From: Pseudodesulfovibrio sp.
Lineage (GTDB): Bacteria > Desulfobacterota > Desulfovibrionia > Desulfovibrionales > Desulfovibrionaceae
DNA: 64,000 nt
Assembly: GCA_016342345.1 (NCBI GenBank)
Contig: JAEINO010000014.1
Coordinates: forward strand, 1 to 64,000
Reading direction: 5' to 3'
A program made the translations under genes and the position numbers. The notes beneath the pieces were generated by a model. That model worked only from the letters and a program-made list of their open reading frames with translations, searched no databases and was not told where the DNA came from. Shown here piece by piece: positions 7,978-17,547 of the stretch. How positions within the stretch are numbered: the first letter of the stretch is position 1; each line of letters opens with the position of its first letter.

Positions 7978-9663
7978 TTACTTAGGAATGTATTTGGACT
8001 TTGCCAAGTGGGACAGGTCCACCCCGTAGTCAATGTGGGATATGACCTCATCAAAGCACATGGCGGCTGGAAAGCGGCCTCCGTATCTTTCTGCAGACAT
8101 CCTATCCAGCTTGTGGCCGAAGGTCTGTTCGAATGGGTCGTCCTGCATTTTCTTTTGCTTGAAGAAGTTGGAAAATGTGTGTCGAAGACTATGAAAATCT
8201 TTGACCCCTTCTGCTTCTTCCAGGTCAACGGTCTTCCTGAACTCACTGAACCTATCGCCAAGCTTGTGTCCGTAGTTCGTGTCGATCCTGACGAGTTCTG
8301 GAAAGACCCGAAGGTGTCCTTTAGCAGCCTGTTCCCGCACGTATTCAGGGAAACGTAGCGTTTCTATGAGAAGTGGATGAAGTGGAAGGAGGCGCTTGGC
8401 ACTGGGGTTCTTCAGTTTCTTGTTTGTAAACCCGTGAATGTTCTTTTTCTTGTTGATGTCCAAGACCCACAGGCCGTCTTCTTGCCGGACATCTTCAACG
8501 TGGAGTTGGCATATCTCCTCACGCCGTGCGCCAGTGAAAAGAGAAAGAATGGGGCACCAAAAATCGGACGGGTGCAGGAATGTGTCTTCAACATATTGGG
8601 GCGCGTTGAAGATATTTTTCAGGTCCTTGGCTGAATATGGAGAGCGGTGTTCTGTTTCCGGTTTTTCTTCTTTGATTTTTAGGCGGTGAGCTGGATTGTG
8701 GGAAATCAGTTGCTCATCCTCGCACCATGTCAAAAATGATGAGATGTTGGTCAGATTGTTATTTACGGTGCTGACAGCAACCGTATTGTCCGGTTCAAGG
8801 GCAACCATTTCTTCAATGGTCTTGCCTTTGAAGCGTTTGCTATTTCGGAACCGAGGAAGTTGAAGCAGGGTGTCTCGCACATGGCGCACGGCCGGTCTGT
8901 CCACTTCATCCACCGGAATGTCACCGAGGATGTCGGTCAGGCTATTGAGCGTGGACATGATGTCCTTGGCGCTTCCCTCACTCCAACGTTTGGCGGCGAT
9001 TTTGTCCGCCTTGTAGCGTTCCAGGGCTTCGGAAAGCAAAATCTGGGGCTTGGGGGCATGTGTCGGCTGTGGAGTCACAGGTTCAGTCGGCAGTATGGTG
9101 TTTTCAAAGGCGTAGTCACCTTCGGCCCTATGGCTGATAATGCGGTAGTAGCTGATGAGCGTCTTGGTGAACTCATGGGCGAACTCATCTGACAGGGGGA
9201 GCGAATCCGGTGGGCCGAAAGCGCCGTCTTGAGCGGCCATGATCATGCAGTTTCGCATGGTGTCATAATCTTTGGAAACCATCAGACCTTTGAGGTTTTC
9301 GATGATCTTCTCGGTTTCTCCGGGCACATATTGAGTGTGTGGACTGGGTGGAGTGAGGTCGTTGATGGCAATATGTTCGTTTTCTTTAAGGAAACGTCGG
9401 AGCCATTCATTCATGAACACTTTTATCTGGTCAAAATCATCCATGGGGAGTTCACCATTCCTCATCTTGGTCAGTATTCGTTTCACGCCCGAGGCCAATA
9501 TTTGGGCCTTGGGCCTTGCTTCGGCCAGGTATCCTGTCTGAAGGGATACCCTGATCTCGGAGCGCCCCAATGTATCCCGCATGTCCCGTGGGACGACGTG
9601 GCGAAAGTAATAGATTGAGCCCTTCCGGTAAAGGTGGTTAGGGGAGCGTGAGATTTGCGGCAT
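7978..9663 (-). CDS. island tyrosine integrase
   Basis: The start at 9663 (MPQISRSPNHLYRKGSIYYFRHVVP) has GGAG 7 bases upstream; an ATG 15 codons earlier lacks one. The product is 561 residues. The N-terminal arm-binding region begins with the YRKGSIYYFRHVVP type of motif seen in many tRNA-island integrases. A core-binding region spans about 215-330. The catalytic domain has Arg in FTGARREEICQL, a Lys around the KKKNIHG strand, HSLRHTF (box II), and FGHKLDRMSAERYGG with the final His and nucleophile Tyr. All the catalytic positions of a tyrosine recombinase seem present. Position next to tRNA-Leu makes it the enzyme that inserts this island. Confidence 0.9.
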   Translation of the reverse strand: MPQISRSPNHLYRKGSIYYFRHVVPRDMRDTLGRSEIRVSLQTGYLAEARPKAQILASGVKRILTKMRNGELPMDDFDQIKVFMNEWLRRFLKENEHIAINDLTPPSPHTQYVPGETEKIIENLKGLMVSKDYDTMRNCMIMAAQDGAFGPPDSLPLSDEFAHEFTKTLISYYRIISHRAEGDYAFENTILPTEPVTPQPTHAPKPQILLSEALERYKADKIAAKRWSEGSAKDIMSTLNSLTDILGDIPVDEVDRPAVRHVRDTLLQLPRFRNSKRFKGKTIEEMVALEPDNTVAVSTVNNNLTNISSFLTWCEDEQLISHNPAHRLKIKEEKPETEHRSPYSAKDLKNIFNAPQYVEDTFLHPSDFWCPILSLFTGARREEICQLHVEDVRQEDGLWVLDINKKKNIHGFTNKKLKNPSAKRLLPLHPLLIETLRFPEYVREQAAKGHLRVFPELVRIDTNYGHKLGDRFSEFRKTVDLEEAEGVKDFHSLRHTFSNFFKQKKMQDDPFEQTFGHKLDRMSAERYGGRFPAAMCFDEVISHIDYGVDLSHLAKSKYIPK

Positions 9664-9752
9664 GTGATTTCTCCGGCGGTAGACGATTCCGGGTCTTTGA
9701 CCCACCACTTTGACCCCAAGGGGTCAAATCACGCCAAAAAGAAGAAAATCAC

Positions 9753-9840
9753 GTAAGTTGCCGAATAAAAAAGAAAAAGGTTTGCAGCTGTTTAGCCACA
9801 AACCTTGTTTCATTCTGGTGCCGAAGAGAAGACTCGAACT
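9753..9840. repeat. tRNA-proximal attachment site
   Basis: Direct repeat of 2704-2791. It contains the last 25 bases of the functional tRNA-Leu gene and its terminator. The element brought this copy and so restored the tRNA. Confidence 0.85.
9777..9806 (-). terminator. tRNA-Leu terminator
   Basis: AAGGTTTG / CAAACCTT stem; on the minus strand it is followed by TTCTTTTTT. It lies 9 bp past the tRNA 3' end. Confidence 0.85.
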
Positions 9841-9902
9841 TCCACGGCGATAAAGCCACATGGTCCTGAACCATGCGTGTCTACCAATTCCACCACTTCG
9901 GC
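9816..9902 (-). tRNA. tRNA-Leu (anticodon CAG)
   Basis: 87 nt including an encoded CCA. The acceptor stem GCCGAAG pairs with CTTCGGC, with A as discriminator. D-loop AATTGGTAGAC, anticodon arm with TTCAGGA, a long class II variable arm, and T-loop GTTCGAGTC. It reads CUG codons. Its 3' end is the integration site of the island. Confidence 0.95.
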
Positions 9903-9974
9903 ACATTCAGGAGTCGTTTAACTATAAAAGAACCGGTCGTTTGGCAAGAAGAATCTTACATTTATCAGTTAATA

Positions 9975-11699
9975 TCACCAATCCAGCGGTTTTGTTTTTT
10001 CCACAATTTTCAAAACGCCGCCTTTGGTCATGAAATTGGCCAGCCCGATAATGTCTTCGGCCAGATAGCGGTCGTATTTAACGACGGGGAACAGTCGGTT
10101 GGCAGTGATTGTTTCATAGAGCGTTTCACAGGTTGGGCTGAGGCATTTTTCCGCATTCGACAACGGATGTTCGCGGATGACGCGGGCATCGAAGACCACG
10201 CCTTCCCCCTGTCCGTTCATGCGGGTTTTGAGGCTGTCGAGCTCTGCATCCACCCAGTCCGGTAATTCGGCTTCGGTGGGGATAGTGTTGAGCTTTTTGC
10301 GAATGGCCACGGCCTGGAGAATGTAGGCCATTTCGATTGCCAGGATGTGCGCAGCCTTGGGCAGGGTCTTGAGCAGTCGCACGGCCAGACCTGTTCCCAT
10401 GCTGACATGGTCTTCCTGCCCAGAATTGGTGGAGATATTGAACAGATGGCTGGGCATGGAATCGCCCCACATGGAGTTGAGCAGGGAGGCCGAGGTATAT
10501 TCGAGCATCATCATGCCGCTTGAAATTGTATTCTCATCTTCGGTTAACCCCGGCCACTTGAGGTCGCGGCCAAGTCCCTTGTTTCGGGCAGGGTCCACGA
10601 ATCGTACGGATCGTTGGTGGGATAAGCTGGCAATGACGTTTACTGCCTGCATCAGGTTGTAAACCTGTACGGCTACCGGCATTCCGTGAAAATGCCCGCC
10701 AGAGACGACATCAGTGTAATTCCCGTTTTCGTCAGGCAGCAGGATGGGGTTGTCGGTTGCCGAGTTTGCTTCGATGATCAGACTTGTTTCGGCCTGGGAG
10801 ATCAGGTCGTGGGCCGAGCCAAGTATTTGGGCCGCGCATCGGATGTTGTAGGGGTCCTGAACCTGTCCGTCCGTCTTGAAGTCGCGGTGGGCGTTTCTGA
10901 TGGGCGAATCCTGCATGAGTTGCCATATCCAATCGGCAACTTTGATTGAGCCTGGATGCGGGCGAACCGTGTGGAAATCCGGGCGGAAATAGGTGTCCGG
11001 CGCAAGCATGACCTGAGCGGTCAGGGCCGTGTTTACGGAAGCTGACTTGAGCATGTTCTTGAGTTGATGGCAGATATGCAGGCCGATGGCGTTCATGAAT
11101 TGGACACCGTTGTTGAGGGCCAGCCCTTCCTTCATTTCAAGACGGATAGGCTTGAGGTTTGCTCGTTTCAGAGCGGTTGCCGCCGGGATGGTTTCTCCTT
11201 CGTACAAGACCTTGCCGCGTCCGATGAGTGCCATTGCCACATGCGAAAGCGGGGCGAGATCGCCGCTGGCTCCGACCGAACCGAGTTCCGGTACAATCGG
11301 GATTATGTCTGCGGTCAGGAGGTCGAGGATGGCTTCGACCAGTTGCGGTCGGATACCGCTGAATCCGCGGGCTAGTGAGTTGGCGCGGAGCAGCATTGTG
11401 ATGCGGACAACGGTTGCTTCCATGGGTTCGCCTGCACCTACAGCGTGGGAAAGAATCAGGTTCTCCTGAAGCTCGGACAGGTGCTTGTCCTTGACTGAAA
11501 GATCGACGTTGTGCCCGAAACCACGGTTGAATCCGTAGGCCGGGACATCCTGACCGGTTATGGCGGTTTCGATCTGGGCGCGTCGCTGGTCGAGCATGGT
11601 TTTGGTGTCATTGGACAGGAAGGCCTTGGCCTTGCCTTGTCCAACGGCAATGATTTCGTCCAGGGTCAGTTTTCTGGTATGGTCGATGGTGATGTTCAT
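9975..11699 (-). CDS. hutH: histidine ammonia-lyase
   Basis: Deaminates L-histidine to urocanate, the first step of histidine catabolism, in the cytoplasm. 574 residues with a GAGG ribosome site. The Ala-Ser-Gly triad that cyclises to the MIO cofactor is at about residues 144-146 in GSVGASGDLAPLSH. YGFNRGFGH near residue 55 is the Tyr-loop, where most family members have YGxNTGFG; the Arg here is unusual. NSATDNPIL and the QDHVSMG-type motif (GQEDHVSMG) are also present. It is about 60 residues longer than typical HutH, mostly at the C-terminus. Last gene of the hut operon, 26 bp after hutG. Confidence 0.95.
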   Translation of the reverse strand: MNITIDHTRKLTLDEIIAVGQGKAKAFLSNDTKTMLDQRRAQIETAITGQDVPAYGFNRGFGHNVDLSVKDKHLSELQENLILSHAVGAGEPMEATVVRITMLLRANSLARGFSGIRPQLVEAILDLLTADIIPIVPELGSVGASGDLAPLSHVAMALIGRGKVLYEGETIPAATALKRANLKPIRLEMKEGLALNNGVQFMNAIGLHICHQLKNMLKSASVNTALTAQVMLAPDTYFRPDFHTVRPHPGSIKVADWIWQLMQDSPIRNAHRDFKTDGQVQDPYNIRCAAQILGSAHDLISQAETSLIIEANSATDNPILLPDENGNYTDVVSGGHFHGMPVAVQVYNLMQAVNVIASLSHQRSVRFVDPARNKGLGRDLKWPGLTEDENTISSGMMMLEYTSASLLNSMWGDSMPSHLFNISTNSGQEDHVSMGTGLAVRLLKTLPKAAHILAIEMAYILQAVAIRKKLNTIPTEAELPDWVDAELDSLKTRMNGQGEGVVFDARVIREHPLSNAEKCLSPTCETLYETITANRLFPVVKYDRYLAEDIIGLANFMTKGGVLKIVEKTKPLDW

Positions 11700-11725
11700 G
11701 ATAGCCTCTGTGCCGGGTGGGCTTG

Positions 11726-12661
11726 TTACCGCTTCCCGTAAATGAATGTGTACAGGGTGAGGGCGGCCAGTCGTGATGTCCGGTCGTCCAGGTCCACTTT
11801 GGGATTGACCTCGGTGATTTCGAAAACGGATGTTTTGCCGTAAGCTTGGCAGCGGGTTGCAAATTCAAGGATGTCGCAAGCCGTGAAGCCCATTGGTGAC
11901 GGGGCACTCACGCCGGGCGCGTCCGAGGCACGAACCGAGTCCATGTCCAGCCCGGCAAAGAGCGGGAGACCTTTCAGATTCGCGAAGATGCCATCAAGAA
12001 AATAGTCGGTTCCCATGGCCTTAATGTTGCCAAGGGTATGGATGTTGACACCCATGTCCAGTGCTTCTTCCATGTAGCTGGTGGAATTGGCCCAGGGTTG
12101 GATGCCGATTTCATGGAAATTGGTCGGGTTGAGATACTGCCCGTCAACAAGATTGCGATAGGGCGTGCCGGAGTGGATGACACCGCTTTTTCTCATGTCC
12201 AGATGGGCGTCCACGTTGATGGCAACATAGTTGTGGTGGACATCGTGCACGGCTTTGGCGTCCGGGAAGGATATGTCGTTGCCGCCACCCAGAACCATGG
12301 CTGTCTTTTCGTCTCTGACTATGAGCTTGACCGCATTGTGCAGTGATTCGTGCGTGATAGACAGGTTCTTGTGCGGGGTGATGTTGCCGAAATCGAAAAG
12401 ACGGATGGAACCGTTGTCGGATGGTGGTTTGAGTTTGTAGAAGAATTGGCGAATCGAGTTTGGTGCCATTGCGGCACCGGAGCGACCATGGTTGCGCTGT
12501 ACGCCTGTGTCCTGAGGACAACCGATGAGGACATGGGTGGCCTGTTCATATGATTCAGGGTCGGTTTTGACTATATCCCGAATCAGCAGATCGTTTTCAT
12601 CGTGGGATGCACCTGGTATTTCCGGTGCAGTCAAAGTGTCTAGGATTGTTTGGGATATCAT
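11726..12661 (-). CDS. hutG: formimidoylglutamase-like ureohydrolase
   Basis: Arginase-fold enzyme expected to split N-formimino-L-glutamate into glutamate and formamide, the last step of the four-gene route here. 311 residues; the ATG overlaps the hutI stop (ATGA) with an AAGGAG site inside hutI. Metal-ligand motifs: DAHLD at 151-155 and the DMDSVRASDAP motif with Asp239 and Asp241. The first ligand motif reads GGGND, so the usual manganese-binding His (GGxH) is Asn128. Some formimidoylglutamase-like proteins, as I recall, also have Gln or Asn here, so this may be a subfamily trait with an altered metal site rather than loss of function. Assignment rests on the operon and the fold motifs. 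Confidence 0.85.
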   Translation of the reverse strand: MISQTILDTLTAPEIPGASHDENDLLIRDIVKTDPESYEQATHVLIGCPQDTGVQRNHGRSGAAMAPNSIRQFFYKLKPPSDNGSIRLFDFGNITPHKNLSITHESLHNAVKLIVRDEKTAMVLGGGNDISFPDAKAVHDVHHNYVAINVDAHLDMRKSGVIHSGTPYRNLVDGQYLNPTNFHEIGIQPWANSTSYMEEALDMGVNIHTLGNIKAMGTDYFLDGIFANLKGLPLFAGLDMDSVRASDAPGVSAPSPMGFTACDILEFATRCQAYGKTSVFEITEVNPKVDLDDRTSRLAALTLYTFIYGKR

Positions 12662-13875
12662 ACCAAAGCTCCTTTCTTGATCACGGCGTATGCGTGATTT
12701 TCGCCATAGAAATAAGCCATTTCACGATAGTCCGCGCAGTCGAGGATGACGAGATCCGCCTGCCATCCGGTCTCAATGCAGCCGACATTGTCGAGCCTGA
12801 GGGCGTATGCTGCATTCTGGGTGATGCAGGCCAGTGCTTCGGGTACGCTTACGCCCATGCGCATGCAGGCCAGGGACATGACCAATTGCAGCGAAAGTGA
12901 CATGTTGGAGCCGGGATTGAAATCGCTTGCCAGCACCGGAATGCATCCGTCGTTGATGATTTCGCGTGCCGGAGCAAACGCGATGTCGAGAAAAAGTGAT
13001 ACGCCGGGAAGCATGACGCAGGCGATGTCGGTGTCGGCCAATCTGGATATTTCGTCCAGTTTCAGAACTTCCAGATGATCGACCGAAACCGCTTCGATGT
13101 CCACGGCTGCCTCGATGCAGCCCACGGAATGGAACTGGTTGGCGTGCAGACGAGGCAACATGCCTGCTTTGCGGGCGGCTTCGAGGATGACGAAACTCTC
13201 TGCCGAGTTGAAATATCCTTGTTCACAGAAGACATCACAGAATTTGGCAATTCGTGCGGCTTCCGGGAGCATTGCCTTGATCTGGGCGATGTAATCCGTC
13301 TTTTCCATGGACGAGGGGACCGAGTGTGCACCAAGGAATGTCGGGATGAGATCGACTGGGTGCTCGTCGTTCAACTCCTTGATGACTTCGAGCATCTTCA
13401 TTTCGGTTTCCGGGTTAAGGCCGTATCCGGTCTTGACCTCCATGGTCGTGGTTCCCTGACGGAGGGCCCGGTTGAGCCGCATGTGTGCCAGGTCCTTGAG
13501 CTCGGCCTTGGATGCCGCACGGGTGGCCGTGACGGTTCGGGCGATGCCGCCGCCGTTGGTTGCGATTTCCTCGTAGGACGCACCGGCGGTGCGCAAGGCG
13601 AAATCATCGGTCCGATCTCCACCAAAAATGAGGTGGGTGTGGCAATCCACAAAGCCTGGAACAACTGCCTTTCCTGAAGCGTCAATCACAGCAGCATTGT
13701 CGACTTGCGCACGGGATTCCAGCTCTTTGAATGGAGCAATGGTTTGAATCACGCCGTCCGTTATGTAGATGCAGTTGCCTGAGCTGACGTGCAAATCCTT
13801 CAGCTCAGGCCCCCGAAGGGAGCCTGGCCGAGGAGAGACGATCTGGGCAGGATTTTTGATGAGCAAGGCGGTCAT
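12658..13875 (-). CDS. hutI: imidazolonepropionase
   Basis: Hydrolyses 4-imidazolone-5-propionate to formiminoglutamate, third step of the pathway. 405 residues, amidohydrolase fold. The metal motif VDCHTHLIFGGDR is at about residue 75 and the KTGYGL and DVFCEQGYF motifs follow; GGGIART is typical of HutI. GGGAGA upstream of the ATG serves as ribosome site. It is placed 13 bp after hutU and overlaps hutG by 4 bp, so the genes are translationally coupled. Confidence 0.95.
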   Translation of the reverse strand: MTALLIKNPAQIVSPRPGSLRGPELKDLHVSSGNCIYITDGVIQTIAPFKELESRAQVDNAAVIDASGKAVVPGFVDCHTHLIFGGDRTDDFALRTAGASYEEIATNGGGIARTVTATRAASKAELKDLAHMRLNRALRQGTTTMEVKTGYGLNPETEMKMLEVIKELNDEHPVDLIPTFLGAHSVPSSMEKTDYIAQIKAMLPEAARIAKFCDVFCEQGYFNSAESFVILEAARKAGMLPRLHANQFHSVGCIEAAVDIEAVSVDHLEVLKLDEISRLADTDIACVMLPGVSLFLDIAFAPAREIINDGCIPVLASDFNPGSNMSLSLQLVMSLACMRMGVSVPEALACITQNAAYALRLDNVGCIETGWQADLVILDCADYREMAYFYGENHAYAVIKKGALV

Positions 13876-13888
13876 GGCATTCTCCCGA

Positions 13889-15541
13889 TTACTTGATCAT
13901 GGGAAGGTTCAGCCCTTTATCCTTAGCACATTTTATGGCTTCTTCGTAACCCGCATCCGCATGACGCATGACGCCTGTGGCCGGGTCATTGAAAAGTACC
14001 CGTCTTATTTTGGTGTCAGCTTCTTCCGTGCCATCGCAAAGCATTACCATTCCGGCATGTTGGGCATAGCCCATGCCCACGCCGCCGCCGTGGTGGAAGG
14101 AGACCCAGGTGGCACCGCATGCGCAGTTGAGCAGACAGTTGAGCAGGGGCCAGTCGGATACTGCATCCGAGCCGTCTTTCATGTTTTCGGTCTCACGGTT
14201 GGGGCTGGCAACGGAACCGGAATCGAGGTGGTCGCGGCCAATGACTATTGGGGCCTTGAGTTCGCCGGTTCTGACCATTTCGTTGAAGGCCAGACCAAGG
14301 CGATCCCTGTCACCCAGTCCGATCCAGGCAATGCGGGCCGGGAGACCTTGAAATTTAATGTGTTCCTGGGCCATGTCGATCCAGTTGTGCAGATGTGGAT
14401 CGTCTGGGATCAGTTCCTTGACCTTGGCATCCGTTTTGTAGATGTCCTCGGGATCACCGGACAGAGCCACCCAACGGAAGGGGCCTTTGCCGGAGCAGAA
14501 TCGGTCGCGGATATATGCGGGAACAAAACCGGGGAAATCGAATGCCTTTTCAAGGCCCATGTTGAAGGCTTCCTGGCGGATGTTGTTGCCGTAGTCGAAT
14601 GTCGGGATGCCCATTTTCTGGAAATCGAGCATGGCTTGAACATGAGGGATCATGGATTTGCGTGCGGCCAGCATGACTCCATCCGGGTCGGATAGTTGTT
14701 TTGCTTCCCAATCTTCCACGGTCCAACCTTCAGGCAGGTACCCGTTCAGCGGGTCATGGGCGGAAGTCTGGTCTGTTACCGCGTCTGGTTTGATACCGTC
14801 CCTGACCAGTTGCGGGTAGATCTCGGCTGCATTGCCCAGCACGCCCACGGTGACGGCTTTGCCTTCGGCACATGCCTGTCTGATTATTTCAAGACCGTGT
14901 TCCAGACTGTCGGCCTTCATGTCGATGTATCCGGTATCAAGCCGTTTCTGGATGCGATCCTCACGGCATTCAATGGCCAGCATTGATGCTCCCGCGAATT
15001 TGGCAGCCAGCGGTTGTGCGCCGCCCATGCCGCCGAGGCCCGCCGTGAGAATCCACTTGCCGGTCAGGTCGCCGTTGTAATGTTTGTTGCCCATGGATAC
15101 AAAGGTTTCGTAGGTGCCTTGCACGATGCCCTGGCTGCCGATGTATATCCAGCTTCCGGCAGTCATCTGCCCGAACATCATCAATCCCTTGCGATCCAGT
15201 TCGTTGAAATGCTCCCAATTCGCCCAATGGGGCACGAGATTTGAGTTGGCGATGAGCACGCGTGGGGAACTCTTGTGGGTTTTGAACACGCCGACCGGTT
15301 TGCCGGACTGGATGAGAAGGGTTTCGTCCTCTTCCAGTTCCCTGAGAGCCTTGACAATGGCATCGAAACAGTCCCAGTTCCGTGCGGCCTTGCCTATGCC
15401 ACCGTAGATGATCAGATCCTCAGGGCGTTCGGCGACCATGGGGTCCAGGTTGTTCATGAGCATGCGAAGCGGTGCTTCGGTCTGCCAACTCTTGGCGGAA
15501 AGCGTGGTGCCTGTGGGGGCGGTGATGACGCGTTTGGACAT
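13889..15541 (-). CDS. hutU: urocanate hydratase
   Basis: NAD-dependent conversion of urocanate to imidazolonepropionate, second step. The start [15 protein letters not shown] at 15541 is chosen because GAGGT lies 7 bases upstream; longer versions in the same frame would overlap hutC. 550 residues, normal for the family. Conserved signatures include the Gly-rich [11 protein letters not shown] of the NAD domain, [17 protein letters not shown], and [20 protein letters not shown] near the C-terminus. Confidence 0.96.
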   Translation of the reverse strand: MSKRVITAPTGTTLSAKSWQTEAPLRMLMNNLDPMVAERPEDLIIYGGIGKAARNWDCFDAIVKALRELEEDETLLIQSGKPVGVFKTHKSSPRVLIANSNLVPHWANWEHFNELDRKGLMMFGQMTAGSWIYIGSQGIVQGTYETFVSMGNKHYNGDLTGKWILTAGLGGMGGAQPLAAKFAGASMLAIECREDRIQKRLDTGYIDMKADSLEHGLEIIRQACAEGKAVTVGVLGNAAEIYPQLVRDGIKPDAVTDQTSAHDPLNGYLPEGWTVEDWEAKQLSDPDGVMLAARKSMIPHVQAMLDFQKMGIPTFDYGNNIRQEAFNMGLEKAFDFPGFVPAYIRDRFCSGKGPFRWVALSGDPEDIYKTDAKVKELIPDDPHLHNWIDMAQEHIKFQGLPARIAWIGLGDRDRLGLAFNEMVRTGELKAPIVIGRDHLDSGSVASPNRETENMKDGSDAVSDWPLLNCLLNCACGATWVSFHHGGGVGMGYAQHAGMVMLCDGTEEADTKIRRVLFNDPATGVMRHADAGYEEAIKCAKDKGLNLPMIK

Positions 15542-15558
15542 GGGCATACCTCGTTGAT

Positions 15559-16269
15559 TTATTTTGTGCCGGGCGTGAATACGCCGCCGAAACTGTATCG
15601 TGAAGCCGGGTACAGCAGTTCGGCGTAGGAGACGATCGTGTCGCCCGACCATGTTTTGCGTTTGAGAAGCAGACATGGTTCGTTTGCCTGCACCTTGAGA
15701 AAATCCTGTTGCTCCTGCGTGGGGAGTGCTGCCGTCAGTTGGTGTTCTGCTTTTTGCAGGGGAGCTGCCTGCATTAGTAGCTGATGGGCTGTGGTCAAGG
15801 CGAAGTCGGTTTCAAGATAGTGCGGAACCACGTCGAGGTTGACCCATCGATCCTCGAGTTGCAGCGGATTACCGTTTTCGTAATGCACGACTTTGGAGCG
15901 GGCGATGTTGCCCGCGTGTACACCAAATACATGGGTTGTCAGTGGCGATTTCGGTTCCCGGTCCAGAAACTTCAATTGACTGAAGTAGGTGCCGCCGCGT
16001 TCTGCTATTTCCTCGGCAATGTCGCCGATGTTGAGCAGTTCGCTCCTTGGAACATCCTTTTCGACGAATGTGCCACGGCCTCGTTCCCTGAACAAATGCC
16101 CTTGGGCGGCCATTTCCTTCACGGTTCGATGAACCGTCATTCGGCTGGCTGAAAACAGCTTCATCATTTCGGATTCGGATGGAATTTTGTGTCCGCTTGG
16201 CCAGGTTCCATCCTTGATGTGGGTCATGATGAATTCGCGAATGCGTGTGGACAGGTTCTTTTTTGGCAT
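15559..16269 (-). CDS. hutC: GntR-family regulator of the hut operon (HutC-like)
   Basis: 236 residues. An N-terminal GntR winged helix ([53 protein letters not shown], read in pieces) is followed by a UTRA ligand domain (about 75-230). HutC proteins repress hut genes and release DNA on binding urocanate; the same role is inferred from position as first gene of the operon and from the palindrome over its promoter. No strong ribosome site precedes the ATG. Confidence 0.92.
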   Translation of the reverse strand: MPKKNLSTRIREFIMTHIKDGTWPSGHKIPSESEMMKLFSASRMTVHRTVKEMAAQGHLFRERGRGTFVEKDVPRSELLNIGDIAEEIAERGGTYFSQLKFLDREPKSPLTTHVFGVHAGNIARSKVVHYENGNPLQLEDRWVNLDVVPHYLETDFALTTAHQLLMQAAPLQKAEHQLTAALPTQEQQDFLKVQANEPCLLLKRKTWSGDTIVSYAELLYPASRYSFGGVFTPGTK

Positions 16270-16305
16270 AGGGTGTTTTTTTGTTTGATATACACGTTTG
16301 AATAA

Positions 16306-16338
16306 AATGTATATACATTAGGTGGAATGGGGTGTCAA
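16306..16338 (-). promoter_or_regulatory. hut operon promoter with overlapping operator
   Basis: On the minus strand, TTGACA (complement of 16333-16338), a 17-base spacer and TATATA (16310-16315) make a near-consensus sigma-70 promoter. The -10 box sits inside a perfect 14-bp palindrome AATGTATATACATT (16306-16319), the size and AT-rich centre expected of a HutC site. A bound repressor would block RNA polymerase directly. Confidence 0.8.
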
Positions 16339-16532
16339 TATGGTGTTTTATTCTGATCAGGTGCTTGTGGAATATTTTTAAGATTGATAGTTTCGTGTTT
16401 GATTTGAAGATGCGGAGAGTTTTGGGTGGTTGTGGAGATTCAGTTGTTGTCTTGCTCATGGGATGATGGCCGGAAACAGACCGGCTGGAATACGTTTCTT
16501 TGAGAAATATTCAATTTTCAACAAAGCTGGGG

Positions 16533-17519
16533 ATGGATGTGAAGTTTTTTAAAAATTGGTTGGTACGGTGCTTTTTTGTCATTCTTGTCCTGGGTATGGC
16601 GACTGTCGTCAATGCAAAAGATATATCGGGTTCCATTTCCAATGCTCCTGATTACAGTCTGGATACATCGTGGAGTATAGTAACGAAAAAACCAGTGAAA
16701 GCCTTTGATGTTTTCTATGTTCATCCGACGACATACGGAGCGGCAGAGCTTGGACTGAATGCGCCGATTAATAATAAGGACATATGCGGGCTGACGGATG
16801 CAACTGTACTCTCCCAAGTGTCCGTGTTCAAGAATGAATGTAATATCTATGCTCCTCGGTATCGCCAGGTTTCCATTGAAGTGCTTGGTATGAGCGCTGA
16901 AAAGGGTGAGCCGTATTTGATGGTGGCTGAAAATGATACGGTAGCTGCCTTCAGGTATTACCTCAAACATTACAATAATGGACGGCCATATATTCTCGCG
17001 TCACATAGTCAGGGGTCAGACATCAGCCTGCGTTTCCTGAAAAAGTATCGTGATCTGGTCAGTAATGATCAGCTGGTTGCGGCGTATTTGATTGGTTGGA
17101 CTTTTACCGATGAGGATTTGAAGCAAATCGATTTGCCCTTGGCTTTGACCCCCGAACAGACCGGCGCGTTGATCACATGGAATACTGTTGGCAAGGGTGG
17201 CAAGTCACCGACCCTTTTGCCCGGTGCCAACTGTGTCAATCCGCTTACATGGACAGTGACCGCAGACTTTGAGTCCGCGTCTCTCAATCATGGGGCTGTT
17301 ATTGAACTCAATGATGGGACTGTGGCGGAAATTAACAATTTCACATCTGCTCGCATCAATGCGGCTGGCGGATTGCAGATTCCGACTCCGACCATTGTGG
17401 ATAAACTCAACATGAGGATGGGGAAGGAAATTTACCATCGTTATGATTATGCTTTTTTCTACAATAATATTGTCGAGAATGTCAGTGTCCGTTGCAACGC
17501 CTGGAAAAACAGGAAATAG
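16533..17519 (+). CDS. secreted DUF3089-type alpha/beta hydrolase
   Basis: Start chosen at ATG 16533 so that the protein opens with a normal signal peptide (MDVKFFKNWLVRCFFVILVLG ... VNA, split here), rather than the TTG at 16500. 328 residues. FDVFYVHPTTYG near the mature N-terminus and the nucleophile elbow ASHSQGS are hallmarks of the DUF3089 esterase-like family; the catalytic Ser lies in that elbow. A late His (NHGAVIE) could complete the triad. Substrate unknown. Periplasmic or extracellular by the signal. Its terminator was split by a MITE (17567-17713). Confidence 0.75.
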   Translation: MDVKFFKNWLVRCFFVILVLGMATVVNAKDISGSISNAPDYSLDTSWSIVTKKPVKAFDVFYVHPTTYGAAELGLNAPINNKDICGLTDATVLSQVSVFKNECNIYAPRYRQVSIEVLGMSAEKGEPYLMVAENDTVAAFRYYLKHYNNGRPYILASHSQGSDISLRFLKKYRDLVSNDQLVAAYLIGWTFTDEDLKQIDLPLALTPEQTGALITWNTVGKGGKSPTLLPGANCVNPLTWTVTADFESASLNHGAVIELNDGTVAEINNFTSARINAAGGLQIPTPTIVDKLNMRMGKEIYHRYDYAFFYNNIVENVSVRCNAWKNRK

Positions 17520-17547
17520 CTTGTTGCTGTTTGCGTGATGATTTGTG

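Larger units (their letters stand above)
2753..9836. mobile_element. tRNA-Leu-integrated genomic island, about 7.05 kb
   Basis: The boundaries are the two 34-bp identical cores. The right one is part of the intact tRNA-Leu(CAG) gene; the left one is the displaced 3' end. A tyrosine recombinase (7978-9663) is next to the intact tRNA, as is usual for such elements. Contents from the left: 420 bp without a gene, a chemoreceptor on the minus strand, a perfect palindrome, 475-bp repeat copy 2, an Integrase_1-like recombinase, a pair of large hairpins, and the integrase. There are no phage structural, replication or conjugation genes, so the island is either very small and self-sufficient for integration only, or is mobilised by another element. 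Confidence 0.85.

Noticed and set aside
7410-8261. Long minus-strand ORF of 283 codons
   Set aside because: Antisense to the Integrase_1-like gene and running through the double hairpins; composition and lack of a ribosome site mark it as a shadow.
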